9,989 bases of DNA, taken from NCBI GenBank assembly GCA_964653855.1, contig CAZZFV010000060.1, forward strand, positions 1-9,989. The letters run 5' to 3'. This document shows, piece after piece, positions 5,346 to 9,989 of the stretch. The position numbers and the translations under genes are program-made. Within the stretch, counting starts at the first letter, position 1. Each line of letters starts with the position of its first letter. The notes beneath the pieces are model-generated. The model was not told the DNA's origin. It worked only from the letters and a program-made list of their open reading frames with translations, and searched no databases. Origin of the DNA: RGIG3528 sp964653855 (GTDB taxonomy: Bacteria; Bacillota; Clostridia; Lachnospirales; Lachnospiraceae).

Positions 5346-8300
5346 TTACTTCACCTTCGTGTACACCGTCTCCGACGAAATATCGCCCGCTGCCACGATC
5401 TCGATATAGCAAAGATTTATGCACTTGTCGCTTGTCGTAAACGTAAGATCCAGTTTTCCGCCAACCACATTTACTCTTCTTTCGATATAATCGTCGCTTA
5501 TCATGGCATTTTTGATGAGCACCTGTTCGTTTTCCGTGCCCTTATATGCCGTAATCCAAGGATTTGTCGAGCAGCTCCAAGGGTTCACAAACATTACTCT
5601 CACATAATACTTTCCGTCGGGAAGTTCGAATGCGTATTCAAGCTTTCTGTCGATGCCGTTTTCGTATTGGTTTTTCGTGTATCTGTTTGTCGAAGTCTTG
5701 TCAAGTCCGTCAGATTTACTGTTATATTCATAGCACCACGTGTTTGCCGTGTAAACGCCGTTTGAAAGCGAACTTCCGCCGTAAAGGTCGGTCGGATCGT
5801 CAACAATTCCCCACACAAAGCCGGTTACGGGATCGCCCGTATAAATCTGCTCGGTGACACCATTGTAAATTCCGAACGAATCTCCCTTTGAAACGGTGCT
5901 CGGATCGTGATCTCCGCAATCAACAAAGTACACAAGCGTATCGCTCCCGATTTCCGACTTGACGGTGAGCGTGTTGTCGGTATCGTTTACTTTATACGTT
6001 ACGCCGTTTTGGTTTACCGTGTCTCCCGTCTTATCCGCACTCACAATCAAAAGCTCATAAGAGGAATTCGTGATAAAGTCTTCCGCATAAACAGTCATAT
6101 CCGCATACGTAAATCCGCCGTCATTAAGTACAATCGAAATATTTTCTTCATCTGTTGCAGCCGAATTTATCGTGAGATACCCGCATTTTGCAAAAAGCGT
6201 CGTCTTGATTTCTGCGGTCATAACGCCCTTATCCGCAATCATTATGTATCTCTTTAAATCGGCATTATAATAAATATTTCCGTTTTCCGCCGTAATTTCT
6301 TTGATACCCGTTTCACGGCTCAGTTTTTTCATCGTATACAAAAATCCGCAAATTCTCGCGGAATCAGCCTCGTTTTCGGCGCCGCCCGAAATCGTGATCG
6401 TAATCACCGTTTTGTCCGTGCCCGAAACATTTTTTGTGAAGCAATTCCTACTTAACACGTCTTCCGGAATTTCGATTACGGTATCGTAATATCCGCTCAC
6501 ACCGTTCGAATCGGCCGAGCCCGTATAAATTACGTCTTCGCCCGCCTTAATCGTGAGATTTTTTCCGTTATCCTCACTGTCAAGAGTAAGCACGATATCC
6601 GTCCCTGCCTTGTCCGCAATCATCGTATACGAGAAGCTTCCGTCCTTTAATGCCTTTCTTGTTGTGTTGCCTTCGGTTGTGCCCTCTGATCCCGCACCCG
6701 ATTCCGTCATCATATGAAGCTCATCGTTTTCATATTGACCGTAGCCCGGCTGAACGGTATCAAGAAGGTAAGTGTCATTTCTCTTATTCTTTTTGTCCGA
6801 AAGCACCGCAAGCGAAGAAAGCGCCGACGCATCGTCCGTAAATCTGAAGTAGATTCCGTAGCGCTCTGTATATTGTCTGTAATGAATCACATAAGTAAGC
6901 TCGGAATCGGCATTTGTAAGAGTAAAGCGGGGGCCGTCCTCCGTATTTGTTTTCACCATATAAGTGTTGATGTTTTCCATATAATCGGAAACGGAATCCG
7001 CATAAACCGTGATTTTTTCGGAGCCCGACGAAATATATTTCGTGCTGAACACCTTTGCGGACGGAATCGTTACGTTTACGCCCGTTGTTGTTTTTACCAT
7101 ATCGTCAGTGCCGAGAAGCGCCGAAAGCACAAACGGCCCGTACTTAAACGCATATGTGTTTGTGCCGTCGGGAAGATTGTAGGCTGTAACTCCCATAGGA
7201 AGAGTAATTGTAATCACGTCGCCTTTTTTAAGTGAATCCGTTATCACGGCATAACCGGTCGCAACTGCATAATCCACTGTTTTCCCGTTTAACGTTATAA
7301 CCGGTTCCTCATTTAACCATTCGGGTAATCTAAACAAAATCGTGCCGTCATAATCCTTGTTTACCGTATAGGTCATGGTGTCGGATAAAGTCAAATCACC
7401 TTTTGCGGAAATCATGTAGCCGCTTGCCTCAAGGTCAGATGCAATATATTGATTTACAACCAAAATTTTCCCGTTTTCTGTTTCCTTATGAAAATAAAAA
7501 CTCTCCGAAAGCTTTGTGAAGTTTTCCATTCCCGAGCCCGTACAGCACCAGAACTTATTGAATCTTTCGCCGTAAACCTTAAAATATCCGCTTGCCATGG
7601 GCTGGAAATAGGTTGTCATGCCGGTTTCCGGATTTTGAGAAGACATAATCGAATTGATGAGCGTGTTTTCATACCAATCGGCATATTTGACATCGCCCGT
7701 AATCATAAAGAGGAGCTTTGTCATCTTTAACATATTGTAGGAATTGCACGTTTCGCAATTGCAATTTGTACGCTCTGCGTCCAAGACGTCGTCCTTACCG
7801 AAGTGTTCCCACTCGCTGTTTCCGCCCGTGATATATGAGTGGTCGTTCACCACAAGCGTCCAGAACTTTTCGGCATAATTTAAATATTCCTTTTCGCCGG
7901 TCACAACATATCTTTTGAGTGCCCCAAGGAATTTTGGAATTGTTGTGTTTGCGTGAAGATTGTTAAGCACGTTGTCGCCCACATCCGCCTTCGCAACCTT
8001 TTCAAACAATGTTGTCTGGTCAAAGATATGCGCCGCTTCAAGATGCGTACTCTTGTTTGTGAGAAGATATGTGTCATAAAGCACATCGTTCATTCCGCCG
8101 TATTCTATTCCGAGCACCGTGCTGCGTGTTGCCGACGACCACTTTGAAGCTCTGTTATACACCCAGTCCGCAAGATTACTTACAACGGTGATGGCTGTCG
8201 CAGAAAGCTCCTTCACCTTTTCTTTTTCGGCGGAGTCCGTAATATTTAAACTGTCCGCATCCATCCCCGCGGTGCTCACAAGTCCTTCCATGATTTTGTG

Positions 8301-8936
8301 CATCGTATACCACGGAACCCAAGCCTGTGTCGTAATATTTGTTTGATTCTTTTCGACATTGTCAAATTGCTTTTCGATATTTGATTTGTCAAGTATCGTT
8401 GCGCCGAACACAAATCCCGTGCCCACATTGTCCTGGCATTCCTTTAAACCATCGGTCAGGGAAACCAGTATATCAAGAAGCTTTGCGCGTGTCTCGGGAT
8501 CGGAATCAAGCGTCTCATACGCTCTTACGCATGCCGTCATATAGTGCCCTATCGTATGTCCGCCGATAAGTGACGTTTCCCAGCCGGAATACCTTGTTTT
8601 TCCTTTCATGTCAAGTCCCGCGGTCTCTCTGAAGCCCGCGAGTAATTTATCCGTATCGAATGCCAAAAGATAATCCACATCTTTAAGCAAAGCATTCTCA
8701 TAATATTCGTCCGTAATTGTCACATCCGACAATGAAAAAGCAGAAAGTGAAGTCATATCGATTTCCACCGTTTTCCTTTCCGTGTTGTCTTGATTCTCAT
8801 TATTTTTTTCCGTGTTGTTCCCGTTGAAAGTTTTGTCACCTGAGTCTACATCACCGCTTCCCTTTTTGCAACCCGCAAAAATTCCGGAAACGAGCGACAG
8901 CACAACAAAAAACACAACAAGCCTTTTAAATTTCAT
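5346..8936 (-). CDS. Secreted lipoprotein of glycoside hydrolase family 127 (beta-L-arabinofuranosidase type)
   Basis: This 1196-aa protein is predicted to release L-arabinofuranose from glycans at the cell surface. It has a lipoprotein signal peptide ending in SGIFAGC, with lipid-carrying Cys23, then an Asn/Glu-rich linker. The GH127 (formerly DUF1680) alpha-barrel and following beta domain span about 70-605. The metal/catalytic set matches Bifidobacterium longum HypBA1: Glu395 and Cys397 in CNCETC, plus Cys464 and Cys465 in FWCCTGSGMENF. Cys464 corresponds to the proposed nucleophile, and Glu377 in WEHFG is the likely acid/base. Residues 620-1196 appear to be several beta-rich modules. The last (about 1000-1182, starting LVYFVDCGD) resembles malectin or carbohydrate-binding folds. 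HypBA1 is about 660 aa, so this form is much longer. The start at 8936, rather than 22 codons upstream, is chosen for GGGAGG (8948-8943) 6 nt before the ATG and the clean signal peptide. It lies divergent to the AraC-type regulator, its probable controller. Exact substrate unproven. Confidence 0.92.
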   Translation of the reverse strand: MKFKRLVVFFVVLSLVSGIFAGCKKGSGDVDSGDKTFNGNNTEKNNENQDNTERKTVEIDMTSLSAFSLSDVTITDEYYENALLKDVDYLLAFDTDKLLAGFRETAGLDMKGKTRYSGWETSLIGGHTIGHYMTACVRAYETLDSDPETRAKLLDILVSLTDGLKECQDNVGTGFVFGATILDKSNIEKQFDNVEKNQTNITTQAWVPWYTMHKIMEGLVSTAGMDADSLNITDSAEKEKVKELSATAITVVSNLADWVYNRASKWSSATRSTVLGIEYGGMNDVLYDTYLLTNKSTHLEAAHIFDQTTLFEKVAKADVGDNVLNNLHANTTIPKFLGALKRYVVTGEKEYLNYAEKFWTLVVNDHSYITGGNSEWEHFGKDDVLDAERTNCNCETCNSYNMLKMTKLLFMITGDVKYADWYENTLINSIMSSQNPETGMTTYFQPMASGYFKVYGERFNKFWCCTGSGMENFTKLSESFYFHKETENGKILVVNQYIASDLEASGYMISAKGDLTLSDTMTYTVNKDYDGTILFRLPEWLNEEPVITLNGKTVDYAVATGYAVITDSLKKGDVITITLPMGVTAYNLPDGTNTYAFKYGPFVLSALLGTDDMVKTTTGVNVTIPSAKVFSTKYISSGSEKITVYADSVSDYMENINTYMVKTNTEDGPRFTLTNADSELTYVIHYRQYTERYGIYFRFTDDASALSSLAVLSDKKNKRNDTYLLDTVQPGYGQYENDELHMMTESGAGSEGTTEGNTTRKALKDGSFSYTMIADKAGTDIVLTLDSEDNGKNLTIKAGEDVIYTGSADSNGVSGYYDTVIEIPEDVLSRNCFTKNVSGTDKTVITITISGGAENEADSARICGFLYTMKKLSRETGIKEITAENGNIYYNADLKRYIMIADKGVMTAEIKTTLFAKCGYLTINSAATDEENISIVLNDGGFTYADMTVYAEDFITNSSYELLIVSADKTGDTVNQNGVTYKVNDTDNTLTVKSEIGSDTLVYFVDCGDHDPSTVSKGDSFGIYNGVTEQIYTGDPVTGFVWGIVDDPTDLYGGSSLSNGVYTANTWCYEYNSKSDGLDKTSTNRYTKNQYENGIDRKLEYAFELPDGKYYVRVMFVNPWSCSTNPWITAYKGTENEQVLIKNAMISDDYIERRVNVVGGKLDLTFTTSDKCINLCYIEIVAAGDISSETVYTKVK

Positions 8937-8966
8937 TGTAAACCTCCCATCGAAACCTGATTTAAA

Positions 8967-8991
8967 GTTAAAGCGCACCGCATGCCTTAAC
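8967..8991. repeat. Small inverted repeat in the GH127 5' leader
   Basis: GTTAAAGC (8967-8974) and GCCTTAAC (8984-8991) can form an 8-bp stem with one G-T pair on the minus strand and a 9-nt loop. It lies about 30-55 bp before the GH127 start codon, in the probable 5' untranslated region. It could be an operator or an mRNA hairpin; no T-run follows. Confidence 0.4.
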
Positions 8992-9034
8992 CTTATTTTC
9001 ATTTTACATTTTCTAAAAAAATAATAAAATTCCC

Positions 9035-9061
9035 AAAGGTTGTAATATGTGTAAAAAGGTT
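9035..9061 (+). promoter_or_regulatory. Direct repeat AAAGGTT with 20-bp period, candidate AraC-type operator
   Basis: AAAGGTT occurs at 9035-9041 and 9055-9061, a spacing of two helical turns. Similarity continues beyond the core, with about 14 of 20 positions shared between the two units. AraC-family proteins commonly bind direct-repeat half-sites about 20-21 bp apart. The two copies touch the -35 box and precede the -10 box of the regulator's own promoter, which would suit autoregulation plus control of the divergent GH127 gene. This is inferred from spacing and place only. Confidence 0.4.
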
Positions 9062-9068
9062 ATATAAT
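9040..9068 (+). promoter_or_regulatory. Sigma-A-type promoter of the AraC-type regulator gene
   Basis: TTGTAA (9040-9045) is followed by a 17-bp spacer and a perfect TATAAT (9063-9068), about 34 bp before the ATG at 9103. The ribosome binding site AAAGGAG is at 9086-9092. Confidence 0.7.
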
Positions 9069-9102
9069 ATTCAAAAATCTAATTTAAAGGAGTTTCAAAA
9101 AG

Positions 9103-9942
9103 ATGCCTGTTTTGCAAGAAAATACGGATTTTACGGCTCACTACGGACTTGAATATCATTGGTGCGGAAAGTTTGTTGCGCCTTCCTCCGACTGGATTCA
9201 CTTAACTCGCAATCTCACCGATTATGAGCTTATTGTTGTGACGGAAGGTGTCTTAAAAATAGGAACGTCAAAGCGCAGCTACACGGTGCACCCGCATGAA
9301 TATCTCATCATGGCGCCCGACCCTTACCAGCACGGAACGGAAAAATGCGAATGTACTTTTTTTTGGATGCATTTCAACCCGATAGAGATGGATTTGAAAA
9401 CCGCCGCCGCATTTGAGCATTTGGAAATTCCGGTTCAGGGGAAACTCCAAAATCCCGACAGAATAATTGTCCTTATGAAAGAATTGCAAGACTCCGACAG
9501 GCGCTACCGAAACGCTTATTTAAATTCATGTCTCACGTCCGCCGTCATCACGGAGCTTTTTTTACAATGCCAAAATCCCGCCGAATCGCCGCAAATTCAC
9601 CGCGACGCGCTTTATCGCAATATCGTCGATTATATATCGTGGCATATCGGTGAGCGCCTTTTCATAAAGGATATCGCGGATTATTTCGGGTACAACGAAA
9701 AATACCTGACAACATTTTTTGGAGCACACTCAGGAATGCCATTAAAGCAATTTATATTGCGCGCAAAATGCGACCGTGCGCGCGCCATGCTTTCGGACAC
9801 CGACAAGAGCATTTCGGAAATATCGTATTCACTCGGCTACACCGACGTACGCAATTTTTCAAATATCTTTAAACGCATAACCGGGCTCTCCCCCGCAAAA
9901 TACAGGGAAACATACGATAAAAGGTATGTGTTCAGGAAATAA
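9103..9942 (+). CDS. AraC/XylS-family transcriptional regulator
   Basis: This 279-aa cytoplasmic DNA-binding protein has the two-part layout of AraC-type sugar regulators. An N-terminal cupin-like sensing domain spans about residues 15-110, with DYELIVVTEGVLKIG at 40-54 and the YLIMAPDPYQHG strand at 67-78. The C-terminal AraC DNA-binding domain spans about 170-272 and has two helix-turn-helix motifs: IKDIADYFGYNEKYLTTFF (188-206) and ISEISYSLGYTDVRNFSNIF (237-256), followed by the family signature RITGLSPAKYRE (258-269). The start is supported by AAAGGAG 10 nt upstream and a good promoter. Divergent arrangement with the GH127 lipoprotein suggests it activates that gene in response to an arabinose-containing sugar or breakdown product, but the ligand cannot be read from the sequence. 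No sugar transporter is visible beside it. Confidence 0.93.
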   Translation: MPVLQENTDFTAHYGLEYHWCGKFVAPSSDWIHLTRNLTDYELIVVTEGVLKIGTSKRSYTVHPHEYLIMAPDPYQHGTEKCECTFFWMHFNPIEMDLKTAAAFEHLEIPVQGKLQNPDRIIVLMKELQDSDRRYRNAYLNSCLTSAVITELFLQCQNPAESPQIHRDALYRNIVDYISWHIGERLFIKDIADYFGYNEKYLTTFFGAHSGMPLKQFILRAKCDRARAMLSDTDKSISEISYSLGYTDVRNFSNIFKRITGLSPAKYRETYDKRYVFRK

Positions 9943-9989
9943 ACAAAGAATTCTTTATATAAGAGCAAAATGTCACTTCCACCAAAAAA

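Larger units (their letters stand above)
8937..9102. promoter_or_regulatory. Divergent control region between GH127 and the AraC-type regulator
   Basis: This 166-bp region must hold promoters for both divergent genes. The plus-strand promoter is clear (9040-9068). For the minus-strand GH127 gene I find only weak candidates, such as TAAAAT or TATTAT hexamers in the AT-rich 9000-9030 stretch without a good -35 box. Poor intrinsic promoters are usual where an AraC-type activator recruits polymerase. Confidence 0.55.

Noticed and set aside
8937..9002. Upstream in-frame start giving a 1218-aa GH127 protein
   Set aside because: The extension would place 22 charged residues ahead of a normal lipoprotein signal peptide; GGGAGG lies 6 nt before the inner ATG.
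9945..9956. Perfect 12-bp palindrome AAAGAATTCTTT just after the AraC-type gene
   Set aside because: It has no loop and no GC-rich stem, so it is not a terminator, and a short AT-rich palindrome is expected by chance.

Overview
The window looks like chromosome of an anaerobic Clostridia (Bacillota) bacterium, most likely Lachnospiraceae-like, and probably metagenome-assembled. The clues are a meso-diaminopimelate dehydrogenase, a class B-type sortase with a long Thr/Pro linker, a Thr-Pro-repeat surface protein, a YitT-family membrane protein, strong AGGAGG-type ribosome binding sites, and a secreted lipoprotein glycosidase of family GH127. The family assignment rests on gene content and style only. 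No rRNA, tRNA, CRISPR array or mobile element was recognised.

Layout from left to right. Six genes lie on the minus strand: the N-terminal 155 residues of a YitT-family membrane protein that runs off the left edge (1-465); ddh (556-1539), with a near-consensus sigma-A promoter; a membrane-anchored sortase (1604-2782); a YghZ/Gpr-type aldo/keto reductase (2842-3852); a Thr-Pro-repeat surface protein (3925-5234), split by a 100-N assembly gap; and a 1196-residue GH127 lipoprotein (5346-8936). A 166-bp divergent intergenic region follows, then one plus-strand gene for an AraC-type regulator (9103-9942). The last 47 bases hold no gene.

How the genes may work together. The AraC regulator and the GH127 glycosidase form a classic divergent regulator/target pair, probably for using L-arabinofuranoside-containing plant glycans or glycoproteins. 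The Thr-Pro-repeat protein, reductase and sortase follow on the same strand with gaps of 59 to 111 bp and could be partly co-transcribed. However, the repeat protein has its own candidate promoter and a conspicuous hairpin in front of it. ddh (lysine and peptidoglycan precursor synthesis) starts from its own promoter and may be read together with the YitT gene.

The most notable points are a 55-nt exact duplication abutting both sides of the N gap, which looks like an unmerged assembly overlap and restores one 384-aa reading frame when collapsed; a 16-bp inverted repeat that buries the ribosome binding site of the repeat protein; an 8-nt direct repeat with 11-bp period on that gene's candidate -10; and a 20-bp-spaced direct repeat over the AraC gene's own promoter. 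I see no convincing evidence of an entirely new system; most of the window is recognisable.
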